Origin: Prorocentrum cordatum
Taxonomy: Eukaryota; Sar; Dinophyceae; Prorocentrales; Prorocentraceae
DNA length: 64,000 bases
Reading direction: 5' to 3'
NCBI GenBank assembly: GCA_963575745.1
Contig: CAUYUJ010014338.1
Location: 367,501-431,500 of the forward strand
The translations under genes were made by a program, and so were the position numbers. Position 1 is the first letter of the stretch. Every line of letters begins with the position of its first letter. Below, piece by piece: positions 22,466 to 32,371 of the stretch. The notes under the pieces are model-generated. The model did not search any database, was not told where the DNA came from, and was given only the letters and a program-made list of their open reading frames with translations.

Positions 22466-24003
22466 ACGGGGGGGGGGCGACGCAGAAGACCCGCCAGCCC
22501 GTCCCAGTCCACCCCGCGACAGACGTCCTCCCCGACCTGGAACCAACGCTGGCGACGCTGGGCAATGAGAGGGATGAGCGAAGAAGCAGGGGGGTAAAGG
22601 ATGGGAGCAATGCCCTCCTGGAGGCATCTCTGAGTCTTGACGGACAGTGTAGGCCTGCCAGCCGCCAGGGCCTCCTGCTGCGCCGACAGGCGCTCTCGCA
22701 AGAGGGCGAGGCCCGCGCGGGCAGGGGCGGCGAGGGGGCCGAGCTCGTCCGCAGCCTCCGCCGCGCTGCGGAGGTTCCAGGCCAGCGGGGGCTCTATCCA
22801 GAAGCTCGGCCACGGAGTGTGCCCGTGCCCTCGCCCCACCCATTGCGCCAGCGGGAGGTGTTCCTCCGCCTCAGCTTGGAGCCTCGGACAGAGCGATCTC
22901 CAGACCGTTGTCGTCTCGAGGGCGGTTCGCACGCGGGCAGCGAGGGCGACGGCGCGGAGCGGGGGGAGCGGGGGTCCACCGAAGGAGTGGAGGTCGAAGA
23001 AGCAGCGAAGAGGGGGCCACGAGCCAGGCGCACGGAAGAGCCGAGTGAGGTGGTGTCGCTCATCCGCCACCTCAGCTTTCGGAAGTTCGAAGAGTTGTGA
23101 CTTGTACTGAAGGACGCTCACAGCTCTCTCTCTCCCCCTGTACATGACGCCGCACGCCGCCGCATCAGCACCCGTGGTCGCAATCGCTCGTGTGCGGTCT
23201 CTGTGCTTCTGCACAACTGGCGCCCACTGCGTGTGCATCGTGGCGGAAGGGCCTAAGACGCATCCCAGGTAGTCTAATTCCGACACAACCTGAAATTGCT
23301 GCCACTCGTTTGAGGTTTCCTGCGGGAGCAGCTGGGCTTGATTCTTGATGGCTGGCGAGAACGGTGCCCAGAGCGGAACGCAAAAGCATTTGCTGGGGCG
23401 AAGATGCAGATTCGCGATCTTGCCCGAGACAGAGAAGACGCGGCGCAGAGCTTTGCGGCCAGGGGCTCCCCGCGTAACAGCACCACAGTCGTCAGCACAC
23501 CATCTGGCGAGCCCCTTGCCCACGCTCTCGCCACCCGAGAGGGCCGAGTCTAGATCACGAACAAAGGGGTCGACGCCTAGAGCAAACATGCTGCCAGAGG
23601 GAGGGTCGCCTTGCATCACTCCCCCACGTGCATTATACAGTGGGACCCGAGCAGAGCAAGCACTGAAAGTGGTAGCATTCACATAAGTTCCCTGCAGCGC
23701 CTCGAGAAAACCCACAGGAGCCCTCCAGGCCTCGAGAGTCCTCCACATCCAGGAATGATCCAGGGAAGGAAAAGCCTGGCCATAATCGAAGGCGAGAAGC
23801 ATGGGCGACGATGACTCGGGGGGGCGCCCCTCGGGGTCGGTCGCTCGCATGCTCGCGATGCGGGCCCAGGCATCGAGCTCGACCAGGTTTGACAAAAGTT
23901 TCTCCCGCGGACAAAGCCTCTCTGAGAGGTCGAAACAGACTGTTTGATACCGCGGGCAAAACTAAAACTGAAGGCACTCGAAATCGCTTTTGGCCCCGTT
24001 GAT

Positions 24004-24057
<54 letters not shown>

Positions 24058-24290
24058 GCGTCGCACTCGGAGGACACGAGTGGGGGGAACCATCAGACGG
24101 GGCCTGCGATTTCGGGATGAACACTCCAATGGCGCAGTTGAAATCGGATCTCATCGGGTATCCCGGGCGTAACCAGACTGACGCACGATAGAGAATTTCT
24201 ATTCCCTGCTTCGCCGCTCCCCACGCCGCAGCGGGGAGCAGGGCCAGGCGCCGCGGGCCTAGCGCGGGCCACCGCCTGGCGCAGAGCCTC
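22363..24290 (-). pseudogene. LINE ORF2 reverse transcriptase, frameshifted
   Basis: The RT starts at 24290-24060 with AAWGAAKQGIEILYR and SDFNCAIGVFIPKS in one frame, is broken by (CT)n, and resumes as a 510-residue frame (23895-22363). Motifs there are LLAFDYGQAFPSLDH (palm Asp), GVMQGDPPSGSMFAL, the catalytic RWCADDCGAV (ADD box with Cys for Tyr), NLHLRPSKCFCVPL and ELDYLGCVLG. Downstream come RTALETTTVWRSLCPRL and AEEHLPLAQWVG, shared with the 61.8-62.0 kb remnant. The frame shifts again at a C run near 22465. Confidence 0.8.
24006..24053. repeat. (AG)n microsatellite inside the LINE RT
   Basis: Uninterrupted AG dinucleotides lie between the two RT blocks. They put the RT out of frame, so they arose after insertion or mark an assembly error. 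Confidence 0.9.
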
Positions 24291-25857
24291 AGGGCCAGGC
24301 GGAGGGAGCGCATCCCACTCGGGGGCCGGCGTGGCGAAGCGCTCGAGGTACAGCTTCTGCATCCTCGCTTTCCTCCTCTCGGTGGCTGCGTCCTTGGGCG
24401 GGTCGAAGACGGGCTTCCAGTGCGCCGCCAGCGCCTCGGCCATGCCCTCTTGCGTGGTCACCGCGCCCTGGGGGAGGTCCACCGCGGCCAGGTGCTGCCC
24501 GGCCCCCCCGAGGGGCCCAAGGTTGTGCACGCCGCTGGAGAGCACGAACCTGCGCGATCAAGCGCTTGCGCAGCTCCTCAGCCGACTCCGCCTCCGCCTC
24601 CTCCTGTGCCTCACGCCTGCATGCAGCCGCCTCGCGTCGCTGGGCCAACGTGTAGCGGCGCTCGAACTCGGCGGGGCCCTTGAGCGTCACCTGATGTGGC
24701 TGGCCCAGCGGCCCCAGTTCGACCACGTCATACGCCCGGGGGTTCTGCGCCATCACCACCCTCGCCAGCGCAGCGTCCTGGCGCCAGAACGCACGGGCCA
24801 GTTGCCTCCAGATCATGGCGTTGGGGCCCTTCGCGCCGCCGTTCGTCGCCAGCAGCTCGGTCTGCAGGAGCTTGGCCGCCGCCTGGAGGGACGCGACATA
24901 CGCTGTGTACGCGTCAGGGGGGGCCAACTTGTCCCAGCTCACCTCCGCACAGTAGAGCTCCACGATCTCGCGGTAGCGCGGCATCATGACCAACCTCCTC
25001 GGGATGGGGGCGGGGCCCAGAGAGCGGGGCCGCAGCGCCCCCGGCGCGACCGACGCGATGACCATCGCGTGGTCGCTCACCTCGTTGATGTGCAGCTCCT
25101 TCGGCTCTCCGCACACCGCGGCAGATTGCCAGAGCTGGCAGAGGGCCCAGCGGGGAACGCTCACCATGATTTTGTCAATCCTGGAAGCACGACGCAGACC
25201 TTGATGCCAGTGCGTCGCTCGGGCAGGAGCAAGGTCCACCGCCAAGCGCGTCGCCTCCTCCCAGGCACGCTGGGCATGCGCCCTCGGCCCAGACGGCGCT
25301 TGCCCAGGGGGCTGTGCGCTGAACACTTCCTGCCCCATGACGTCGCCGTAGTTGAAGTCGCCCACCACCACCACGGCGCGGGCCACAGGGTCGGCGTGTG
25401 CCCAGGCGAGGTCAGCAATAATATGTTGGAGAAGACGAGTGCGCACGTCCGCTGTGAAGCCGTGGTTGTGCACGTTCCATTGGCGGAGCTCAGCGCCTGA
25501 CTCGAGGGCCGGCACCTTGAGGGCACGGCCAGGGACAGCGTCGAACGGGATGTATGTGATGCGGTCGCCACTCGTCTGCGCAGGGAAGACAGTGGCTACC
25601 CCGCCCGCAGCAGAAAGAGCTCCGATTGGTGATGAAGCAAAGCAAAAAAAAACTCGGGCCGTACGACCAAGCAGCTGACGCATGGTCTCCACACCCGCGT
25701 GCGTCTCCTGCATCCCAAGCACGACTGGCCCCCGCCAGTGCGTCTGCAGGTAGCGCAACTTCTTCTTGATGAGCCTCGGCTGGTAGCTGGCGAAGGCCCT
25801 GGTGTTCCACGACGCGAACTGGGCCACCCCGTCCGCCGCTCCCCAGCATCGAGCCAT
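24290..25857 (-). CDS. LINE ORF2 N-terminal part: apurinic-type endonuclease and linker
   Basis: From the ATG at 25857, endonuclease/exonuclease/phosphatase motifs appear in order: ASWNTRAF (metal-binding Asn), VLGMQETHAG (catalytic Glu), VVVVGDFNYGD (Asp and Asn), SRIDKIMVS and EVSDHAMVI (catalytic Asp-His). This enzyme nicks the target to prime reverse transcription. A linker follows with RQLARAFWRQDAALARVVM and an acidic helix EAEAESAEELRKRLIAQV. The frame then drifts near 24540, and EALAAHWKPVFDPPK (the usual pre-RT motif) is in another frame. Confidence 0.8.
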
Positions 25858-25861
25858 CCTG

Positions 25862-27226
25862 CTAAAGACACCACTCCTGCGCCTCGGGTTGCAGCACACG
25901 CTCCGCCGCCTCCGCCAGCGCGACCTTGTCGATATTGAACTTCCTGATGCACGCCATGTTCCAGAGCACCTGGGGGCATGCCGAGGGGGGATCGATCTGC
26001 ACCCGCGCCAGTTGCGTCCATTGCAGCGACAGCGCCGCCGCGTCCTTCTCCATGAAGAGCTTCTGCGGGAGCAGACCTTCGATCCCTTGCTTGATCCTTT
26101 TGAGGGCCAGCTCGTGACTGACTTGACGACGGTTCCGATCCTTTCCCATATTGAGGAGGACCTGCGCGCCCGTCGGGGCCGCCGCATGGATCTCCCGCCA
26201 TTGGCCCTGCCCCACGCGCATGAGCTGCAGCAACTTGTTGACCCGACGGGCCGCCAGGGCTGCCGCGCCCTTGCATCGGAGGAGGAAACGCTGCGAGACC
26301 GCGTCGCCCTCCAGCACCACGTGGTCATGGAACTGTGCCTCTGCCACCAGCGGGGCCAGAGCTTGCTCCACAGCAGGCTTGGAGAGCGCGGTCTTGGCGA
26401 ATACCGTGACGACCGCGGCGTCCGTCGCCCTGTCCCAGTTGCCGCCCGAAAGCTCCGCAGGGACGCCCGCGTTGAGCACCGCCAGCTCCTCCTTGAGCTT
26501 CTGGATCTCTCTCTGCATTTGGTCGACCTGCACCATCTTCTCCTCCATGGGGGCGATGCGGTCCTCCATCGCCTGGAAGCGGCCGTCGTTCTGCTGGGCC
26601 ATCTCGACGAGCGCCGCCTGGAAGGCCTTCGACATGCTCGAGCTCGCAGACGCCACAGCCGCCTGCAGAGAGGCCTGTAGGCGCGCCTCCATGCTTTGCA
26701 GGCTGGCCTCCACCGATGATGGGGCACCCCCGTGAGCGCGAGCCGCACTCGAAGCCGCCGCGGATGCTCCAGGCCGAGCCGGGGGTGCGCCCAGGTCGCT
26801 GGCGAGGCCGGTGCACGAGGCCTGCGCTGGGCGCTGGCGAGGAGCACTCTCTCCGCCAACACGGGGCAAGCCAGCGCGAGCAGCCGCGGCCGCCCAGGCG
26901 TCATGAGGAGCCCCTTCTGCGCCGGCGGCGCGCGCATGCTGTCGCCGCCAACTCTCCAGGTCATCATCCAGGTCCACGGTGCCAGCGGTCCGCGACTGCC
27001 CGCGCCCGCTGCGAGACGTGGAGCGGCCCTCCGACGACTCATCCTCGCGTGGATGTCGGGGAGCCCTGCGCGGGCGGCCGCCAGCAGAGCGAGAGCCAGC
27101 AGCACTGCCCGCGCCGCCTTTGCCCCCCTTGCCTGAGCCCGCCACCCGCTCTTGCGAGGGGAACGTGGGGGCCGCCTCCAGCCCATCTGCAAGACGTTGC
27201 TTGTCCGCCTCGGTCGGCACTCCCAT
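25862..27226 (-). CDS. LINE ORF1: coiled coil plus RNA-binding-type domain
   Basis: The ATG at 27226 (MGVPTEADKQ) gives 454 residues; no upstream ATG is in frame. The first ~190 residues are Gly, Ala, Ser and Arg-rich. They are followed by a probable coiled coil (SVEASLQSMEARLQASLQAA through EMAQQNDGRFQAMEDR to QREIQKLKEELAVL). The C-terminal half (DAAVVTVFAKTALSK, then RRVNKLLQLMRVGQGQWREI, QVLLNMGKDRNRRQVSHELA, RKFNIDKVAL) resembles, from memory, ORF1 proteins of other dinoflagellate LINEs, which bind element RNA. The stop TAG at 25864-25862 is 4 nt before the ORF2 ATG. Confidence 0.7.
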   Translation of the reverse strand: MGVPTEADKQRLADGLEAAPTFPSQERVAGSGKGGKGGAGSAAGSRSAGGRPRRAPRHPREDESSEGRSTSRSGRGQSRTAGTVDLDDDLESWRRQHARAAGAEGAPHDAWAAAAARAGLPRVGGESAPRQRPAQASCTGLASDLGAPPARPGASAAASSAARAHGGAPSSVEASLQSMEARLQASLQAAVASASSSMSKAFQAALVEMAQQNDGRFQAMEDRIAPMEEKMVQVDQMQREIQKLKEELAVLNAGVPAELSGGNWDRATDAAVVTVFAKTALSKPAVEQALAPLVAEAQFHDHVVLEGDAVSQRFLLRCKGAAALAARRVNKLLQLMRVGQGQWREIHAAAPTGAQVLLNMGKDRNRRQVSHELALKRIKQGIEGLLPQKLFMEKDAAALSLQWTQLARVQIDPPSACPQVLWNMACIRKFNIDKVALAEAAERVLQPEAQEWCL

Positions 27227-27382
27227 GTGAGGGGGGCTGTGCTTTCGGGCGGCCAGGAACGGGAGACGCCTCCGTTTACCCGACCGCGCGAGCGCGGTTC
27301 GCTGCAAGAAACTGCCAGATCACAAGGATCTTGCCCGCCGCGGACTAGCGGTATCCACTTGGTCATCTGGGGAACTTTGGAT

Positions 27383-27404
27383 CTTGAGCCAAAATGGCTA
27401 CGGG
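27383..27404 (-). promoter_or_regulatory. Dinoflagellate spliced-leader sequence at the LINE 5' end
   Basis: The minus strand reads CCGTAGCCATTTTGGCTCAA followed by G, which is the 21 conserved bases of the 22-nt DinoSL. The first base, at 27404, is C instead of A, T or G. Nuclear mRNAs of dinoflagellates receive this leader by trans-splicing, so finding it in genomic DNA at the start of an element marks a copy made from a mature mRNA. It is followed by ATCCAAAGTTCC and the ORF1 leader. Confidence 0.9.
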
Positions 27405-27540
27405 GAGGAGGAGGAGGGGGAGGAGGAGGAGGAGGAGGAGGAGGAGGAGGAGGAGAGGAGGAGGAAAGGACGAGAAACGCGGGCCACCGTCTCTTCAAAA
27501 CGAGGACCCAACACCACAGGATGGTTGGGAAAAAGTGACG
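27404..27540. repeat. (GGA)n tract and ~50-bp dispersed element flanking the LINE 5' end
   Basis: A GGA run (27404-27462) is followed by a 50-bp block (27481-27535) with CTTCAAAACGAGGACCCAAC and ACCACAGGATGGTTGGGA. The same block follows a GGA tract at 57629-57682 and 58491-58542. Confidence 0.85.
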
Positions 27541-28230
27541 GTCAGTGCATGCTGCGGCCATCCCGCTGTGCGGCGGCATCCTTGTTTATGATCTGGCGAG
27601 ACCTGTGGATCAGGCGCTGGGGCAACGGTCGCAGCGAGGCATGGGGCTAAGGTCGCGGTTGGGGGCCGAGGCTGGTTTGGGAGTCGGAAGGGATGTTGGA
27701 GCAGCGCGACGACGTTACTCGTAGACTCGTAGTACCGCTCATAGCCCCCATCGTGCTGCATGGGGCATCCGCCGTGCCGTGCGTGAAATTCGTCGCGCAG
27801 CTCGTGGTGCCCGCCGTGCTGCTCATGACATTCGTCGTGCTGTTTATGGTATCCTATATGCGGCTCACGGTATCCGACTCTGGCAGGGTGTATATCGCAC
27901 CCTGGTGCATACCTCCATCGCGGCAGATACCCTGGTAGAGCTCGAATCCGCCGTGGCGAAGCCGTGGCAGCGCGCGACCCCGTTGTGCTGGACTCCGACG
28001 AGGCTCTCGAATCAGTCGTGGTGGATGCCGTGGAGTGCTCGACTCCGACCCTCTGATTCTGGACGTGGTGCTCGCCGCCGTGAGCCTTCGACTCCACAGT
28101 GCCGGACGGCCGTGAGGTGCTCCTCTCCGTCGAGATGGATCGCATCGCATCGCAGAATCTGCTGGTCAACGTGCTCGCGCCGCCCGACGGAGTCGCGTCC
28201 TTGTCACGGCTCCCGCCCGCGAGCTGGACG
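27540..28230. other. No gene seen; loosely repetitive
   Basis: 27700-27880 has loosely repeated CGTGCTG and CTCATG words. The ORFs over it lack motifs and run on both strands. Confidence 0.45.
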
Positions 28231-29050
28231 CCGCAGGAATGGGCGAGCTGGTCGGCGAGCCTAAGTCGGAAGTAGGACGTCGGATGCGGGAGGTCGGAGT
28301 GCCGAGCTGGTTGATGGTGACAGTCGGTGAGCTGGTCGGCACGACAGCCAGCAAGCTGGTTGGCTTGGGAGGCGGCGAGCTGGTCGATGCAGGAGTTAGC
28401 GAGCTGGTCGGAGCAGGAGTCTGCGAGCTGGGCGGCGTGGGCATCGGCGAACTGGTCGGCGGGGGAGTCGGTTTTTCCGACGATAGTCCCAACCACATCC
28501 GCATCATGCGCCGTGCCCGCGTGGTGCGACACAGCATCATGAATCTCTCGTGCAATGTCCCTTCAACTCGACAGTGCTCTCCTCGTCGGCCCGAAAGTGG
28601 GCGAGATGGCCGGCGCGAAAGTCGGCGCGCTGGACGGTGCTGGATTCGGAGAGCTGCTCGGGCTGGGAGTCGGTGAGCTGGCCAGCGCGGGAGTCGGCGA
28701 GCTGGCCGGCCAGGGAGTCGGTGAGCTGGTCGGTGCGGGGGCCTCCGCGCTGATAGTATCAAGAGCCGCGCCTGCGCGGTGCGACACCGCATCGCATGCA
28801 TCTCGTGCCATAGTCCTTCATATCGAAGCTGCCGTCGTCGGTCCGGAGCGGGCGTGTGGGCTGGCACGGGAGTCGGCGAGCTGGACGGTGTTGGATTCGG
28901 AGCGGGTCGTGCTGGGCATCGGTGAGCTGGCCTGCGCGAGAGTCGGCGAGCTGGTCAGCACGGGAGTCGGTGAGCTGGTCGGTGCGGGAGTCGTCGATGA
29001 TGCTAGCGAGAGCCGCGCCAGCGCGGTGCGGCGCGGCGTCGTGGATATCT
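28230..29050. repeat. Minisatellite B with higher-order structure
   Basis: 24-bp GGGAGTCGGCGAGCTGGTCG-type units are broken at about 28487, 28736 and 28990 by related ~100-bp blocks. These contain GCCGCGCC(T/A)GCGCGGTGCG and CATCTCGTGC- or CATGTTCCTTC-like words, making an imperfect repeat of about 250 bp. VGELVGAG-like frames are repeat translations. Confidence 0.75.
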
Positions 29051-29154
29051 CATCCCATGTTCCTTCGCTCAGACCGTGCCCTCTTCGGCCCGAGGTGTTG
29101 GAGAGTCTGCTCAATGACTCCGTCACGCACTCTGCTAGCGCTCCTTCCCGATTG

Positions 29155-29455
29155 TGCTAGCGATCGACGTCGGCATTGATGCTGGCGTTGATGATGACAT
29201 CGGTGCTCGTGTAGGCGCTGGTGATGGTGCCAGTGCAGGCGCCAGCGTTCGCGCTGGCGTCAGTGCTGGCGTCGGTGTCGGTGAACGCGTTGTCTTAGGC
29301 GAAAGCGCAACCGCAGGCGTTCGTGCTGGCGTAGGTGCTGGCGTCACGCTGGCACGGGTGTCGGCGGTTACGTGGGCGTCGGTGCTGGTGTCGGAGCCAG
29401 CAAAGGCATCTGCGTTGGTGCAAGTGCTGGTGCGCGTACGCTCTGTCTCCGTGAC
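29155..29455. repeat. Minisatellite A copy at the truncated end of the second LINE
   Basis: GCTGGCGTCGGTGCT-type units sit where the C-terminal part of the LINE-Ub ORF2 would be expected. The array therefore replaced, or was the site of truncation of, the element's 3' end. Confidence 0.75.
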
Positions 29456-30660
29456 ATGTTGACGCGTTCTGCGTGGAAGGGGGGCACGATTTGTCCACCC
29501 CCCAGGCCTTTTCACCGCTTTGCTCAGGGAGTTGCCAGCCCCATTCGCCGCCCAGGCGGGCGGGTCCTCGAGCTGTCCGGCGTGCCCAAGACTCGGCGCG
29601 GCGAAGGTGTTGTACACGCTGGCGCCCCACTGCAGGCCCAGAGGCTGGCCCCTCCAAAGCCCAACGCGTCCGAGGTATTTCTGCAACGGTTTCCTCCATG
29701 ACGTCTCCTCCATGCCGGAAAACCGAAGTACTTACAAGAAGTGCAAACTGGCATCGCCCCCCAGGAAGGCAACTCTCTAATCTTCCGTTGCTCGAAATCG
29801 TTGAAGGAGGCGGCGTTGAGCGGAATGATGAACGACTTCGCTGCGTTCAAACGCAAACCAGAAAACTTCTCGAAGGCTTCGAAGACGACCGTCAGCGGTG
29901 GCGCAAATCGCCAGAAATCCCTCAATACCAGCGCAGTGTCGTCAGCATAAGCCCGGACGAATTCGTCGGGGCAGCGCGTCTCGATGGTGTCCAGAAGGCT
30001 CTCCGCCACGACCGCGTAGATCAGCGGCGACAAAAGACATCCCTGGCGAACCCCAGGCGACATCCGGAACCCCTCGAAACGACGACCTTTGACAGAGATG
30101 TCTCACTTGCATTCGTCATACAAGCTCAGGAAGGCTCTGACTGCCGAGTTCGGGACGCCGATATGTTTCAAGCACTCTGTCATGTACTCCTGGGAGATGG
30201 AGGGAAAAGGCGGCCGTAAAGTCGAGGAAGACAGCGGCCGCTCGGTCTTCACGCAGGGAAGGTCCCAGTTGCCGATCACGGACGTACCCGTCGAAGTGCT
30301 CTTCCCAGCGAAACCGCATGGCGTTCGCCACGAGTCTGTTGTCGCAGCTCACGAGTGACAGCGGACGCGTGTCGGCTGCTTTGAAGTAGGCGCCAAGGTC
30401 CGGATCATCGCCAGTTGGCGCCTTCGGCGGGCACACCAAGGTACCCAAGTTTTACTGGTGGGTGTCGTCACACCCCTCGTCCTGGTAAGCCTGTCGCATC
30501 ATGTCGCCAGCGTCCTCCCGCTCGATCGCCACCGCGACGTCGTACAGGATGTCAGACCCCAGGCTGCCAAGCGCCCTCCAGGCTGAGAAGGGGGACGCCG
30601 TCGGGGCCCGGCGCGCTGTTCCCAGCGGTGCTCAAGGCTTTCTTCATGTCGCAGCGGCGC
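29455..30660 (-). pseudogene. Reverse transcriptase of LINE-Ub, frameshifted
   Basis: RT motifs run through four frames: STAGNSAPGPDGVPLLSLEG (about 30610-30560), RPLSLVSCDNRLVANAMRFR (about 30370-30310), AAAVFLDFTAAF (about 30235-30200), SPGVRQGCLLSPLIYAV (30060-30010), the catalytic AYADDTALV (about 29950), GLRLNAAKSFIIPL (29860-29815) and CKYFGFPAW. It continues as GQPLGLQWGASVYNTFAAPS (29660-29590), a thumb region typical of dinoflagellate LINEs. It then runs into minisatellite A. Confidence 0.8.
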
Positions 30661-31290
30661 ACCCGCCATTTCCAAGCCTCCTGGGGTACTGCGCGCCGCG
30701 GCGGCCGCCTGCGGCCCGGGGGTCGCCAGGGTGGATGTCCAGTTCCACTCCACGGGCCGTCTCCTGGAGGGAGCCCAGCCACTGCTGCATGCAGTCGAAG
30801 TCGACTGGCGGTGCTCGAACGACTCTTTCCCAGTGGGTCTTCAATGCGACGGCCATCTCGCCAGCTGTGCCTGTCACCCGCCCGCCCTCGCATTGCATGG
30901 CTGCAGCGGAATTCGTACAACCTGGCAGCAACCGCTTGAGGTTTGCCAGAATTTTGGATTTGGCTTGCGTCTGGAAGGCGGCCGTGTCCTCGGCGCGGTC
31001 GCGCTGGAGCTGCTCAATATCCTCTGTCAATGCCTTGCGCGCCAATTGCACCGCCAGCTGCTTGAGTTGCCAGAAGCCGGCACTCGTCCAAACCTCAGGG
31101 TTTTCTGGGTTAACGTACTCTGAGATTTTGGGGAAAGCCCGGGCGCAGCGTCGCATTCGAGAGACATCGACGCGTTCTGCCGCTCTGACAAAGCTAACTA
31201 AGAACCCATCCCAATTCGTCATCGGTGCTTTCTGCCCGGGTTTCCGCGTCCTCCCGCCGCATGCCGTTCGCCACCGTGCGCATGGCACGC
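30644..31290 (-). CDS. ORF2 linker of LINE-Ub between endonuclease and RT
   Basis: The frame has helices such as GFWQLKQLAVQLARKALTED and TEDIEQLQRDRAEDTAAFQT, and the pre-RT motif GEMAVALKTHWERVV, which occurs just before the RT in related elements. It has no catalytic role that I can see; its value is in linking the endonuclease and RT frames on one strand. Confidence 0.6.
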
Positions 31291-31299
31291 TTGACCAGG

Positions 31300-32110
31300 A
31301 TAAGCCGTCTCACCGGCGAGGGGCGAACAGTGTCCTCGGCCAACAGGCTGTGAAACTCGATCACCACTCTCCTGCAGAAGTCGGGGTGGGCCACGACCCT
31401 CGCAGGAATGATCTGGCTTCCCCGCTGGTCCGCCGTAGTCGAAGACCGTCCGAATGCAACCGCCCTGTGGGCCGAGAGGTGGGTGGCCGGGAGGGCTTAG
31501 CACATGTAGCAGCGGTCCAACTGGTCGGCGAACGAATTGTTGGCATAGTCTCGGTCAAAGCGAGATTTGGCCACTCCGCTTTCGTGGGTGAAGACCGGCT
31601 GGTACAGCTCGTGGCATCCGAATGGCGTGGATGGAAGAGTCTCGAAAGCTCGGGCGTCTCTGGCGTCAGAGTCTCCAGACCTAGATCCATCCGACTTCGA
31701 CCAGCGGTTCCGACGGTCCTCTACGGAATTGATATCCCCGAACATCACAGTCAAAACCTGCTCCCGAGGAGCCACGTGCTGGGAGATCGAAGTCATTGTA
31801 GCGCGCCGAGCTGCGCAAATGGCCGGGTCGGAGCCCGAAGCAAGGTACACCACAATGATATGCAAAGCGCCTGACGGCCCCCGTAGGGATAGCTTGGCAG
31901 CCCGTCCGGCCTCCAAGGGCACCCAATCCGCCGGCATCACGGGGCTGAACTTCGTCAGGAAGCTGTCATTCACGAAAAGCCCCACCCCGGCCTGCGAGCG
32001 CGTGCCGTGAGACCAGAAAGGGCAACAGCCTGTAGGGGGGCGAGCGCCAAGCTCCGTGCCATCTGTACCATGCGACTCCGAAATCCCCATGAAGTCAACA
32101 GCATTGTTGA
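31300..32110 (-). pseudogene. Apurinic-type endonuclease of LINE-Ub
   Basis: The frame at 32110-31497 reads DFMGISESHGTDG (catalytic Glu motif), AGVGLFVNDSF, LHIIVVYLASGSD and VLTVMFGDINSVEDRRNRW (the Gly-Asp-Xaa-Asn motif), then SRFDRDYANNSFADQLDR. After a stop, HLSAHRAVAFGRS in another frame (about 31470-31430) stands where SDH-xx-V is expected, with Ala for Asp. The first strand with the metal-binding Asn is missing beyond 32110, where the minisatellite begins. The enzyme is probably inactive in this copy. Confidence 0.7.
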
Positions 32111-32169
32111 AGATGCTCTGGGCGCACGTTTGCTAGTCGTCTGGGAGTTCCAGCACACTTCAGCATAAT

Positions 32170-32336
32170 CCCCAAAGTATGGCCCAAGCATGGGAGGTAG
32201 GTCGCGGCGTGCGGATGCATTGGGCGCCTGTTCTGGTGCTGGTTCTGCTGGCTCCCGCTGAGCTGGGCGCACAGCGGCTGCCTCTGCCGACGGTGCTGCA
32301 CAATCCTGTCGTGCTGGACTCTGGAGCTGCTTGGAG

Positions 32337-32371
<35 letters not shown>

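Larger units (their letters stand above)
22026..27404 (-). mobile_element. Near full-length LINE with spliced leader at its 5' end
   Basis: On the minus strand the order is DinoSL (27404-27383), a ~157-nt leader, ORF1 (27226-25862), and ORF2 with EEP endonuclease (25857-24290), reverse transcriptase (24290-22470) and a C-terminal Cys-His domain (22460-22056). A (TCC)n tract follows. ORF2 changes frame near 24290, 24060, 23900 and 22460, and carries a (CT)n microsatellite in the RT. Remnants of the same family lie at 61200-62050 and 59634-60085. Both outer ends abut (TCC)n. The boundary is inferred from two uninterrupted loci at 57.5 and 58.4 kb. Confidence 0.85.

Noticed and set aside
22460-22480. 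Programmed frameshift at the poly-C run in LINE ORF2
   Set aside because: The 61 kb copy also has a G/C run here, but both copies need further shifts elsewhere. Decay or sequence error is simpler than a programmed event.
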